A stretch of DNA of 64,000 nt. It comes from Methanothermobacter sp. (GTDB lineage: Archaea > Methanobacteriota > Methanobacteria > Methanobacteriales > Methanothermobacteraceae). The stretch spans positions 240,901 through 304,900 of the forward strand of contig NZ_JASFYE010000001.1 of assembly GCF_030055425.1 (NCBI RefSeq). The letters are read 5' to 3'. A program made the translations under genes and the position numbers. The notes under the pieces were generated by a model. The model had not been told where the DNA came from and made no database searches. It was given only the letters and a program-made list of their open reading frames with translations. Below are positions 57,401-64,000 of the stretch, piece after piece (positions within the stretch are counted from its first letter, which is position 1; every line of letters begins with the position of its first letter).

Positions 57401-59471
57401 CCCTGCTGATCTGCATGTCATCTATGGTTGAGATCAGTGACTTCTGCCACCTCTCCAGTGTATCCAGTAGTCTGGGGTTGTTAACGCTGTATTTAAAGAG
57501 GGCTTCGATGTACCCGAATGGTCCCTCCTCTATCTCCTTTCTTGCAAGTTCAGGGAGCCTGCTGTACCATTCCATGTACCTCTCCACGTCCCAGAGGATG
57601 GTTGCATTGGCAAGTCTCTCGAGTTCCCCTGGAGCCCAGTTTGCAATGTTGAGGCCACGGTTCATCATCTCTGTTAGGAGTTCATCCACTCCCGCAGGCA
57701 CATTCCTAACAGTGTAACCGTTCTCCCTCAGGAGCCCCAGTATCTCAAGTATTGAGGATGGTCCGTCGAGGTAACTTGCACCTGCAAGGTTCTGTTTCCC
57801 TGGAGGGTAGTTGTAGTAGATGAGCGCAACCCTTTTATCCGCGTTCTGTGTGTACCTGAGTTTAATCCAGGCTGCAATCCTGTCTGCAAAGGTTTCGACC
57901 CTCTCATCTATGGGCTGATAGAATTCAACCTCAAGTCCTGTTAATGGATCCAGTGACTTTCTGGTTGAACTTGTTACCATTGTGAGGATCTGACCCTGGA
58001 ATTCAGGCAGGACTATCTGACTTGTTATGCTGGTGAAGTCCATTCCTGCGTCAGAAATGTACCAGGTTTCCTCGGTGTCAGCCACATTGAGGGGTCTGAA
58101 GACAAGGATGCTGTTATCAAGGACCATTTTCTCGGCAATCGCTGCGGTTGCACCCCCCAGTTTGAATGACTGGAGTGTTATGAGGCCCTGAATTCTTGTC
58201 CTGTTCTGTGAGTCCAGGAAGTAGCTTCTCATGGCATTTATGACCGGTGTTCCGTCAACGGGGTTTCCCTGGGCTATTGTGGCTATAACATTTATACCCC
58301 TTGATTCCATTTCACCTATGAGTCTGTCGAGCATCAGGAGGTCCCCGCGTTCCCATGTGAGGGCCATCCATGATGTTATACCCACCGTTGGTCTTCCTGG
58401 AACCAGGAACTGCTCGTAGTCTGTGAAGTTGTAGTAGAGTCTTCCGTTGCGGTAGAGGGCATACTTTGGCACTATAACTGGTTCGCGGAATGTGTATCCC
58501 CTACCCGGGAATGCCAGGGCTATGAGGTACATGAGGCCCTCCTCCCTGTTTTCTGGGGATGCTGTGTCTGATGTCTTGTATTCCTGGAACTTCAGATAGG
58601 ATGCCATGGCCGGGTAGGCTGCCTGGAGTTCCCTTAGAACCATGATTGGTGTCTTGGGGGGTACAGCCCTTGATACTGACTCGAAAATGGCCTGCAGCTG
58701 GCTGTCAGTGAGTTCAGTACCGTTTGCATCCACGAATCGTGTGTTGTTTATGTTTGTAAGCCTTGCAACCGGGAAGCAGTAGTATGGGTTGGGGTAGGCT
58801 GCTATTATTTTACCGTTGAGTTTTCCCTGGTTCTTCATTGACATGAGGAGGTCAGGGACGGGCCCGTTTGGGCCGTTGACGGTCTGGACGTTGCTGATAT
58901 ATATGAGGTCGGCCCATTCAATTAACTGTGCGGTCTCTGTAAGGTTCAGTTTTGCCTGGTCGGTGTTTCTGACCTTCACTGTGATCTCAGGGTGCTTCTG
59001 CATTATGTTCTTAACCGGTTGAAGGAGCTGCCCAGCCTCTGTTGGCCATGAGATTATCAGGAATCTTATCTCCGGAGGGTCAACCACCCTCACACCGGAG
59101 AGTGCCTCATCCCTATCATCAAAGACACTGTTCCTGTTCAGGTCAGCGTAGAGCCTTCCTGTTATGGTTGAATTGATGAAGGATGCCTCAAGTACTACAT
59201 CTCCGGCCCTCAATGATGCATTTGATGATGGGTGCAGTGTCAGTCTCAGTGTTTCGTTGATTCGATACTTAGCCGGTACTGTCAGTGGGTCCACCCACAC
59301 AACATGGTTATTATCAGTGACACCAGTGAATGTGAATCGCCCCTCACTGTCTGTGAGGTTCTCTGGATTTTTAATTTCACCTCCATCAATTTCTGCCGCT
59401 ACAGCTGATCCCTGTAGAATCACTGTAAAAAAAGCTGCAATCAATAGAATAATCAACTGTTTTCTAATCAT
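54471..59471 (-). CDS. Exported, membrane-anchored CobN/BchH-like protein
   Basis: 1,666 residues. A signal peptide (KQLIILLIAAFFTVILQGSA) is followed by an SdrD B-like calcium/adhesin module (ITGRLYADLNRNSVFDDRDEALSGVRV, about 105-130), then the full CobN-type chelatase fold (residues 140-1530) with HLGRHGTYEWLPRKE near 815, and a cysteine cluster GVACCDCSCGN near 1530. The end is a Ser/Pro/Asp-rich linker and a transmembrane helix (YAIIGVIALVALVGVGYFLG) with a short basic tail. CobN inserts cobalt with ATPase partners in the cytoplasm; here it faces outside. ATG 59471 follows GGAGGTGAAA. Confidence 0.88.
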   Translation of the reverse strand: MIRKQLIILLIAAFFTVILQGSAVAAEIDGGEIKNPENLTDSEGRFTFTGVTDNNHVVWVDPLTVPAKYRINETLRLTLHPSSNASLRAGDVVLEASFINSTITGRLYADLNRNSVFDDRDEALSGVRVVDPPEIRFLIISWPTEAGQLLQPVKNIMQKHPEITVKVRNTDQAKLNLTETAQLIEWADLIYISNVQTVNGPNGPVPDLLMSMKNQGKLNGKIIAAYPNPYYCFPVARLTNINNTRFVDANGTELTDSQLQAIFESVSRAVPPKTPIMVLRELQAAYPAMASYLKFQEYKTSDTASPENREEGLMYLIALAFPGRGYTFREPVIVPKYALYRNGRLYYNFTDYEQFLVPGRPTVGITSWMALTWERGDLLMLDRLIGEMESRGINVIATIAQGNPVDGTPVINAMRSYFLDSQNRTRIQGLITLQSFKLGGATAAIAEKMVLDNSILVFRPLNVADTEETWYISDAGMDFTSITSQIVLPEFQGQILTMVTSSTRKSLDPLTGLEVEFYQPIDERVETFADRIAAWIKLRYTQNADKRVALIYYNYPPGKQNLAGASYLDGPSSILEILGLLRENGYTVRNVPAGVDELLTEMMNRGLNIANWAPGELERLANATILWDVERYMEWYSRLPELARKEIEEGPFGYIEALFKYSVNNPRLLDTLERWQKSLISTIDDMQISRASEARRHVLRAYSALKDILNGINRWNEFYSVKSAFLALRVPGLCGWGAPPGNIMTVEKNGRKYMVIPGMFYGNVFVAPQPQRGWEGDADKLYHSQIVPPHHQYLAFYAYLQMEFCADAMIHLGRHGTYEWLPRKESALSGADYPDICLGKVPSIYIYIMDGVGEVIHAKRRGLAVSISHLTPPMEATGVYGDIAALKTLIDQYHAATGDRSEEIKLIRERAAKLHLETVMDLNMDPDELVDRIDDYIRELEGTMMPLGLYVFGRDWNESQVTTMVRSMATVPRITVGNSTFISVIQALSGVNRGVDMIIKDFYGGKSLQAVISELQLALGRNLTATEITALNLTLNDVLNIRGSGARERQMLLRALGGGYIPPTAGGDPIRNPSAVPTGGNLYGEDPSLLPTQAAWIRGSKLADEALRSYNATPEQLGVVIWATETQNDKGATVAFILRLMGLEPIYGYGGSVMGVRATPLSQLNRSRVDVLMTTSGIFRETFPLLGVLLDRASRVALAASFNTLMAAINQETNDNRTKLISALNASVSSIQKAGLFIPGSDPLDKNPIARHWLSDVKALIKLGMKPEDAGIAAISRLFGPSLGNYGTRLPEAVQQDWTWDERLDLGKLYIDSMKYALSEDGWGVDLEEVLTMRLRDVEGVYHSRSTNLYGVLDVDHNFEFLGGFRLAVEAAGGRIPGMYIINQVNPSASRIETLGQFLYRELQSRYYNPRWIQAMMQSGYAGAREISNNFVANLWGWNVMSPETVSEWMWRETVDVYLKDRYGIGVREWLSRGKNSYALISMTGTMLTAIHRGYWNADDATRRLIATTWAEAIAENGVACCDCSCGNIAMMEWAMQYLNPDLLARVKEKLYAATKSSAFAPAGGSNPDVLSTPNPGEPDTGSSSAGRTPSSDRPDARPSDAAGVDSEVTSASQESPGAEAGKAYEVSRATASQSSSTGMPVYAIIGVIALVALVGVGYFLGTGRN

Positions 59472-59978
59472 TTTCACCTCCTTTATTCTTTACAATCAGA
59501 GATCTTTCAGAAATTTTATTTAAGAGTTTTTATTAATTTTTTATTACTATTTTTGAATTGAATCAAATTAATGTAATAATTCAATGGAAAATTAATACAT
59601 ATGATGTGGAAATTTATATGATTTTATAATATTAAATATAATAAAAATATTAATTGAAAATTCAAATAGAAATTAAAAGGATTTTTATTAACATTAAAGC
59701 CTCTTTTGAAGTTTAATATAAGAATAAAAGCAATAAAATCAGTTATTTTTCATATATGAATCATTTACGTTCCCTTTAACTCAAATCTGTGTAATATTAA
59801 ATTTTAATATGGTGTTAATAGTGCTGGTCCAGATCCCTCAGCTCATCTTCCAATCCTGCAAAACTTTATATGCTGCAAAAAGAACTATGTAATATATTAC
59901 CTTAATATGTAATATATTACCATATGAAGTCAGAGGAAACACCACTGAAACCTGTGGTATTAAGAGTGAGGTTCCTTG
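59472..59978. other. AT-rich divergent intergenic region
   Basis: About 500 bases, among the most AT-rich of the window, with many A/T runs (59520-59720) and several TATA-like elements for the CobN-like gene. Toward the MarR gene there are the TATA at 59863-59873 and two palindromes at 59889-59920. An ATG frame of 27 codons (59924) overlaps the marR start but lacks a ribosome site. No RNA gene or origin was recognised. Confidence 0.55.
59863..59921 (+). promoter_or_regulatory. MarR promoter with two GTAATATATTAC palindromes
   Basis: ACTTTATATGC (59863-59873) is a TATA box. The perfect 12-bp palindrome GTAATATATTAC occurs at 59889-59900 and 59909-59920, inside a 16-base direct repeat TATGTAATATATTACC with a 20-base period, covering the expected start site near 59893. 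Two helical turns apart on the same face, they make a strong candidate for cooperative autorepression by the MarR protein. Confidence 0.8.
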
Positions 59979-60476
59979 ATGAAGGATTCAAGAGAAATTG
60001 TAAATGAACACGCCGGTTCCCGGGATGCCATGGAGAGGTACATACTGGTGGCCCTCTTTCTCATTGAGCAGCGCTGGAAATATATAGTGGGACGGGAGTT
60101 TCTCCCAGAGAACATAACACCCAAACAGTGGCTTTTTCTTGTGATCCTCGGAAATGTCTTTGAAAGGCCCCCCTCAATGCAGGAGATGGCTGAGGCCATG
60201 AGTACCACGCACCAGAACGTCAAGCAACTCGCAGTACGCCTTGAGGAGAAGGGTTTCATAAGGATAAAACCGGACAGGGACAGGAGAATACTGCGCCTTG
60301 AGACAACCCCCAGATTCCATGAATTCTGGAGTGGAAGGGATGAAAAGGACAGGGCAGCTGTGGGGTCGCTCTTTGAATCACTGGACGATGATGAGGTGGA
60401 GGACCTCTTCAGGATATTCGCAAAGCTTGAAGGGGCCTCAAAACGAAGGTACATGGAATACCGTAAAAGAAGATGA
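59979..60476 (+). CDS. MarR-family transcriptional regulator
   Basis: 165 residues. Winged helix with ITPKQWLFLVILGN, SMQEMAEAMSTTHQNVKQLAVRLEEKGFIRIKPDRDRRILRLETT (recognition helix plus wing, with the DxRxxR hallmark). MarR dimers bind palindromes and respond to phenolic or other small ligands. Two matching palindromes lie in its own promoter. The ATG at 59979 is preferred to the TTG just before; GAGTGAGGTT lies upstream. It is followed by DUF6544 in the same transcript. Confidence 0.92.
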   Translation: MKDSREIVNEHAGSRDAMERYILVALFLIEQRWKYIVGREFLPENITPKQWLFLVILGNVFERPPSMQEMAEAMSTTHQNVKQLAVRLEEKGFIRIKPDRDRRILRLETTPRFHEFWSGRDEKDRAAVGSLFESLDDDEVEDLFRIFAKLEGASKRRYMEYRKRR

Positions 60477-60480
60477 TAGA

Positions 60481-61200
60481 ATGCTTAAAAAGATGTTTGA
60501 GATGGAAGTTGAAGAAGAACTCAAAAATAATACCTCCCTGAATGAGAGGGAGCTACCCGACCAGATCAGAAGACACCTTGCCCTCTGCAGCCTCCCTGAA
60601 GACGCAGAAAACCTCCTGATAAGGTGGGGGGACTCAAGAATAAGGAGGGGTGAGAGGTGGATGAACATGGACATGTTCCAGTTCAACACCCCCCACACCT
60701 TCAGGTGCGTGTACCTGGCCGGCCGTTTTTTCGGGGTCCCCCTGGAGGGCCTTGACCTCTACTCCAGATGTAAGGGAAGAATGATCATCAGGGCCCTTAA
60801 ATTCCTGGAGGTTGCAGATGAGCACGGACCTGAAATGGGCCGTTCAGCCCTTGTAACCGTACTCTCAGAGGCCCTCCTTCTTCCATCCCTTGCCCTATCA
60901 GAGTGCATTGAATGGTACGCCCTGGATGATACCACAGTTGAGGCCACCATAAGGAATCATGGCGTTGAGGCCAGTGGTGTCTTCAGCTTCGATGACCATG
61001 GAAGGTTTGTGAGGTTCCAGACAGAGGACCGGCACTGTGCAGAGTTCAACATGGAGGCACACCCCTGGAGTGTTGATGTTCTCTCCTACAGGGAACACGA
61101 TGGGTTCATCTACCCCAGGAGTGCACCGCAACATGGCACCTTCCTGATGGTGACCTCAGGTACTTCCAGGGAAGCATTGATGAGGTACACCTCAACATAA
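60481..61200 (+). CDS. DUF6544 protein
   Basis: 239 residues. It resembles the DUF6544/DUF6920 family: WMNMDMFQFNTPHTFRCVYLAGRFFGVPLEGLDLYSRCKGRM, MGRSALVTVLSEALLLPSLAL and EWYALDDTTVEATIRNHG. Soluble, without membrane helix or signal sequence. Function unknown. The start lies four bases after the MarR stop with only a weak ribosome site (AAGATGATAG), so translation is likely to depend on that of marR. Confidence 0.75.
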   Translation: MLKKMFEMEVEEELKNNTSLNERELPDQIRRHLALCSLPEDAENLLIRWGDSRIRRGERWMNMDMFQFNTPHTFRCVYLAGRFFGVPLEGLDLYSRCKGRMIIRALKFLEVADEHGPEMGRSALVTVLSEALLLPSLALSECIEWYALDDTTVEATIRNHGVEASGVFSFDDHGRFVRFQTEDRHCAEFNMEAHPWSVDVLSYREHDGFIYPRSAPQHGTFLMVTSGTSREALMRYTST

Positions 61201-61274
61201 AAACGTTAGGAAAGGACTTGTAGAATGACTGACAGATTATTTATGGAATTTGGGAATGACAATATGGAGTAAAT

Positions 61275-62009
61275 ATGATGAAGAAACTCTACCCTTTCAT
61301 TTTCAGGAGAAAATCCACGAGAAGGTATTCGTCGCCTGTATCAGACGATGCACTCCATGAGATCAGGGATTACCTTGGTGGACTTGAATCACTTCTTCCC
61401 TCCATTCCGTTTGAATTCAGGATAATAGGGGAGAATGATGTCAGTACCAGGATGCAGAAACCCGCCCCCCACTACATTGCGGCCTTCTCAGAGGGACACA
61501 TGGGGCGGCTCAACGTGGGCTTCATGTTGCAGCAGATGGATCTGAAGCTCTCCTCCATGGGGATTGGAAGCTGCTGGCAGGGGATCCCCAGGGTTAAGGG
61601 ACATGTGAAATCTGACCTTGAATTCATCATCCTGCTTGCCTTTGGGGTTGCAGCAGAACCGGTGCACAGGGAGCCATCAGAGTTCAAGAGGAAACCCCTC
61701 TGTGAAATAACAGACATTAGGGGAATGGATGATGTGCTTGAGGCTGTGCGCCTTGCACCATCCGCAGTTAACAACCAGCCCTGGTACCTGAGGGGTGGTG
61801 ATGGGATTGTCCATGCATACTGCCGGGTCCAGAACCCTGTTAAAAGGCGCCTTCTTGGGAGGTGGAACCCCATCGATATGGGGATAGCACTGGCCCACCT
61901 CAAGATTTCACTTGAGCACCACGGCTACGGGGCTGAATTCAGAATCCTTGATAAAACGCCTGAAATTAAAAATTACACCTATAAAGGAACATACATCTAT
62001 GGAGATTAA
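61275..62009 (+). CDS. Nitroreductase-fold protein (TM1586 type)
   Basis: 244 residues: two tandem nitroreductase-like halves in one chain, as in PF14512 (TM1586). Seen: FRRKSTRRYSSPVSDDALHEIRDYL, LQQMDLKLSSMGIGSCWQG, and in the second half LEAVRLAPSAVNNQPWYLRGGDGIVHAYC. The family binds FMN in principle, but the redox partner is unknown. The ATGATG start follows GGAGTAAAT. A 74-base gap separates it from DUF6544. Confidence 0.85.
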   Translation: MMKKLYPFIFRRKSTRRYSSPVSDDALHEIRDYLGGLESLLPSIPFEFRIIGENDVSTRMQKPAPHYIAAFSEGHMGRLNVGFMLQQMDLKLSSMGIGSCWQGIPRVKGHVKSDLEFIILLAFGVAAEPVHREPSEFKRKPLCEITDIRGMDDVLEAVRLAPSAVNNQPWYLRGGDGIVHAYCRVQNPVKRRLLGRWNPIDMGIALAHLKISLEHHGYGAEFRILDKTPEIKNYTYKGTYIYGD

Positions 62010-62012
62010 AAA

Positions 62013-62453
62013 GTGGATAATAATATTCTAAAGGAATTCCTCAGGGACAAGGAACTAAAAAATCAGGAGTTTTTAGTTGGCATCATAGTGAACATCATAC
62101 TCCTCTATATTGTGAACAGTGTCATGAACTGGAACCTATCATTTGTAGAGGAGTCCTTTAGGGAACTGATACCCCTCTTCAATGTTGTGATCGCCGCCAA
62201 TCTCATTGCAAACGCCGCACTTATAATATACAGAAAACAGTGGCTCTGGACCTTCGCCCAGATCATTCTGAGTGCCCTTGGTTACCTTCTGGTCTCATCC
62301 CTTTACAGTGTCTTCCCATTCACCTTCAGGAACATCTATGTGTTCTACTCTGTTAAATCTGGACTCCTTGTTGCCATGGTCGTTATGGCTGTGGCTGTGT
62401 TTCTGCATGGGCTGAAGTTCGTGCTGAAATTCATCCTGAAGGTTGAGCCCTGA
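62013..62453 (+). CDS. Small four-helix membrane protein
   Basis: 146 residues with about four transmembrane helices (FLVGIIVNIILLYIV, LFNVVIAANLIANAALIIY, TFAQIILSALGYLLVSSLY and SGLLVAMVVMAVAVFLHGL) and no recognised family. GTG start, with GGAGATTAAAAA upstream, three bases after the nitroreductase-like gene, so the pair is translated from the same mRNA. Confidence 0.7.
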   Translation: MDNNILKEFLRDKELKNQEFLVGIIVNIILLYIVNSVMNWNLSFVEESFRELIPLFNVVIAANLIANAALIIYRKQWLWTFAQIILSALGYLLVSSLYSVFPFTFRNIYVFYSVKSGLLVAMVVMAVAVFLHGLKFVLKFILKVEP

Positions 62454-62469
62454 GTCCTTAGCAGGGGTT

Positions 62470-62760
62470 TCAGTCCAGAAATATCCTGGAGGCCGTGTTC
62501 ATTGCAGAGCCCGCCCTGATCAGGGCTGCCACCGCAGCTGCCTCTTTGAGTTCATCCTCCCCTATTCCTATTTTCAGGGCCTCTGTGGCGTGTTTCTCTG
62601 TGCAGGCATCGCACCTTACTGCAACGGCACATGCGACCGCTATCAGCATCTTTTCACGCTCTGTGAGTTTACCCTCAGACATTACGGCGTTTCTGAATTT
62701 CATGAATTTTTCGGATATCTCCGGTGATTCTCCAAGGAATTTATCTGCTCCTGACCTCAT
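62470..62760 (-). CDS. Carboxymuconolactone decarboxylase/AhpD-family protein
   Basis: 96 residues. The AhpD-like motif is CDACTEKHATEA: C50, C53 and H57 form the CxxCxxxH thiol-peroxidase site. Surrounding helices (LTEREKMLIAVACAVAVRC and EAAAVAALIRAGSAMNTA) are standard for the CMD family. It probably carries a redox-active disulfide. It converges with the membrane protein gene and lies 34 bases beyond the DtxR regulator stop on the same strand. Confidence 0.9.
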   Translation of the reverse strand: MRSGADKFLGESPEISEKFMKFRNAVMSEGKLTEREKMLIAVACAVAVRCDACTEKHATEALKIGIGEDELKEAAAVAALIRAGSAMNTASRIFLD

Positions 62761-62794
62761 GGTCCTTAACTTGGTATCTTAACTTAAATATTTT

Positions 62795-63190
62795 TCAGGG
62801 TATGGGTATCCCGTGGGGGCACCTTGAGGGGTTCCTGAGGTACCTCCTGAGTGCATCCTCTGTCTCTGTGAAGAGTTCATGCTTCATCCGGGAGGCCTCC
62901 TCATAGGATGAGTCTATGTCCATCCCCAGGACCTCATGGAAGAAGCACTCCAGGAGCATATGTTTTCTGAGGACCTCCTCTGCAAGTTCCCTGCCAGTAT
63001 CTGTGAGTTCAGCCCCGAGGTATGGGTGGTAGACCACAAGTCCCATTTCATGGAGTTTCCTGAGCATCTGGGTCACACTGGCCGGTTTAACCTTGAGGCG
63101 TGCCGATAGATCCGATGTTCTCACAGTACCCCTTTTCCGTATCCTGTATATTGTCTCAAGGTAATTTTCCATGCTCCTTGTAAGTTCCAT
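62795..63190 (-). CDS. DtxR/MntR-family metal-dependent regulator
   Basis: 131 residues. An N-terminal winged helix (ENYLETIYRIRKRGTVRTSDLSARLKVKPASVTQMLRKL) is followed by the dimerisation/metal domain (GRELAEEVLRKHMLLECFFHEVLGM, EEASRMKHEL), including cysteine and histidine residues expected at the Fe/Mn site. No C-terminal SH3 domain, as in MntR. The ATG at 63190 follows GGTGTCTCTT; a TTG 12 bases earlier is rejected. The palindrome directly before it suggests autoregulation. Confidence 0.92.
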   Translation of the reverse strand: MELTRSMENYLETIYRIRKRGTVRTSDLSARLKVKPASVTQMLRKLHEMGLVVYHPYLGAELTDTGRELAEEVLRKHMLLECFFHEVLGMDIDSSYEEASRMKHELFTETEDALRRYLRNPSRCPHGIPIP

Positions 63191-63202
63191 AAGAGACACC
63201 AA

Positions 63203-63218
63203 TTGAATATATATTCAA
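63203..63218 (-). promoter_or_regulatory. 16-bp palindromic operator before the DtxR gene
   Basis: TTGAATATATATTCAA is a perfect palindrome. On the minus strand a TATA-like CTTAAATAGG (63221-63230) lies directly upstream, so the palindrome spans the region from TATA to the expected start near 63201. Size and place fit a DtxR-type operator. Confidence 0.75.
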
Positions 63219-63263
63219 AACCTATTTAAGTTTTACCATCCATAATCCATCACAGGTGGTCGG

Positions 63264-63557
63264 ATGCTTGAGATACGAGTACATGAGATAAGGGGGAACT
63301 GCCCGGTATACAGGGAGGGTGACCGTATCATAATAAATGACCCTGAAATAGACCTTGAAAGAACCGATGCCCTGTGCACACATGCCCTATCAACGATACT
63401 GCACTACACAACCATCCTGGAGAGGAAATGGTGCCCCGTGGAGCTGGGACTCACAGTGGAGGGCGACGATGAGCACGCCTACATGCAGTGCGTTGACCCG
63501 GGTGAACCCTACACAGATGGGGGCACCGTCATATTCAGGGTGCAAAGGATTGAATGA
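63264..63557 (+). CDS. TIGR04076-family protein
   Basis: 97 residues with the family pattern: a C-x(n)-GD opening (RGNCPVYREGDRIIINDPEIDLE), CTHALSTIL and a late CVDPGEPYTDGGTVIFRV. Four conserved cysteines could bind a metal. Function unknown. The ATG follows CAGGTGGTCGG. It diverges from the DtxR gene, and its promoter is near the same palindrome. Confidence 0.82.
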   Translation: MLEIRVHEIRGNCPVYREGDRIIINDPEIDLERTDALCTHALSTILHYTTILERKWCPVELGLTVEGDDEHAYMQCVDPGEPYTDGGTVIFRVQRIE

Positions 63558-63567
63558 GGTGTTCAGT

Positions 63568-63900
63568 ATGTTCTCAGACTGCCGCTTCGGACTTGTGAAG
63601 TACAGGGGGCGTGAATACACATCAGACATTGTAGTCCACGTCGATGGAACCGTAACCCCAAGGAAGAAGGAGATATCAAGGAGGAAGCATGGAACCTCAC
63701 ACCTCATGGCAGAGGAGGAACTAGAGGAACTTAAAACTGAAAACCCTGACTGTATAATCATAGGTTCAGGCATTTACGGTGCCCTTGAAACCGAATTCAA
63801 ATCCGCTGTGGTGCTTCCAACATGTGAGGCTATAGAAAGGTACAATGATGAGAAGAGAAGGGGCAGAAGGGTTGCAGCCATAATCCACGTGACCTGCTAG
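63568..63900 (+). CDS. Mth938-like domain protein
   Basis: 110 residues matching the Mth938 fold family: FGLVKYRGREYTSDIVVHVDGTVTPRKKEISRRKHG, CIIIGSGIYGALE and VVLPTCEAIERYN. The M. thermautotrophicus prototype MTH938 has a known structure and no assigned reaction; mitochondrial relatives (AAMDC, NDUFAF3) are assembly factors. The ATG follows GAGGTGTTCAGT. The stop codon overlaps the stop of the converging gene in a shared CTAG. Confidence 0.9.
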   Translation: MFSDCRFGLVKYRGREYTSDIVVHVDGTVTPRKKEISRRKHGTSHLMAEEELEELKTENPDCIIIGSGIYGALETEFKSAVVLPTCEAIERYNDEKRRGRRVAAIIHVTC

Positions 63901-64000
63901 TCGGCGAACCCCTCAAGGTGCAGCCGCACCCAGTAATACCGCAGCATCTCCCTTCGCTCCCTCCAGTCTGGAATGTAATATTCAAGGATACCCCAGAACC
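63897..64000 (-). CDS. 3' end of an unidentified gene cut by the window
   Basis: The last 33 codons of a minus-strand gene: ILEYYIPDWRERREMLRYYW, then VRLHLEGFAD and TAG. Aromatic and arginine-rich; not recognised. Its TAG and the Mth938-like TAG overlap in the palindrome CTAG, so the two genes converge with no spacer. Confidence 0.5.
   Translation of the reverse strand, partial: FWGILEYYIPDWRERREMLRYYWVRLHLEGFAD

Noticed and set aside
59520-59870. AT-rich tract considered as a replication origin
   Set aside because: No Cdc6/Orc gene is near and no repeated origin-recognition boxes were seen; promoters explain the composition.
59924-60007. 27-codon frame overlapping the marR start
   Set aside because: No ribosome site, and it overlaps operator DNA and marR coding sequence.

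Overview
The window looks like the chromosome of a thermophilic hydrogenotrophic methanogen of the genus Methanothermobacter, or a very close relative. The domain Archaea is clear from TFB, aRF1 with NIKS and GGQ motifs, aIF5A, Gar1, archaeal DnaG, TATA-box promoters and strong GGAGG/GGTGA ribosome sites. The genus is suggested by methanogen-restricted families (HcyBio DUF39 plus NIL-ferredoxin, a probable coenzyme F430 synthetase) and by several small proteins I associate from memory with structurally studied M. thermautotrophicus proteins (MTH863, MTH889, MTH895 and MTH938 types). Species and strain cannot be decided from sequence alone.

Bases 1-46,300 are compact core and metabolic DNA. 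In order: a homocysteine-biosynthesis operon with a flavin oxidoreductase cut by the left edge; TldD, AMMECR1, a NOG1-like GTPase and Hsp20; a SIS isomerase and a ThiN protein; adenine deaminase and archaeal ornithine cyclodeaminase; a polyamine/hypusine group (agmatinase, aIF5A and a divergent pyruvoyl arginine decarboxylase); an IMPase-like phosphatase with NAD kinase; tetrapyrrole genes (CfbE-like ligase, HemC); GfcR, UbiA, aRF1 and UMP kinase. Then come membrane and glycosyltransfer genes (TSUP permease, an unknown polytopic protein, a GT2-GT28 fusion), Gar1-TFB, and DUF211-RraA-flippase. A DNA and nucleic-acid group follows (Toprim protein, DnaG, Lon-like ATPase without protease, XerA), then a thiol/stress group (cysteine-motif permease, mini-thioredoxin, zinc protein, Usp, ArsR), a pair of receiver-headed histidine kinases, a DUF523-DUF1722/photolyase pair, BioY, DUF1284 and an Fe-S aldo/keto reductase.

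Bases 46,300-59,980 are accessory, cell-surface DNA with longer AT-rich gaps. The region holds two chitobiase-C-like secreted paralogues sharing a nearly identical 300-bp block (one is frameshifted), a secreted parallel beta-helix protein that appears to start at ATT, an RNase J-like hydrolase preceded by a 27-residue membrane peptide, a low-GC ApeA-like HEPN protein, a decayed M28 peptidase, a DUF1802 gene with a start-proximal frameshift, and a 1,666-residue exported, membrane-anchored CobN-like protein. That last protein is the most unusual object here, because CobN normally works in the cytoplasm with an AAA+ ATPase.

Bases 59,980-64,000 hold a MarR regulator with two perfect palindromes in its promoter, DUF6544, a nitroreductase-fold protein, a small membrane protein, an AhpD-like protein, a DtxR regulator with a 16-bp palindromic operator, a TIGR04076 protein, an Mth938-like protein, and a gene cut by the right edge. 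I saw no rRNA, tRNA, CRISPR array, insertion sequence or replication origin.
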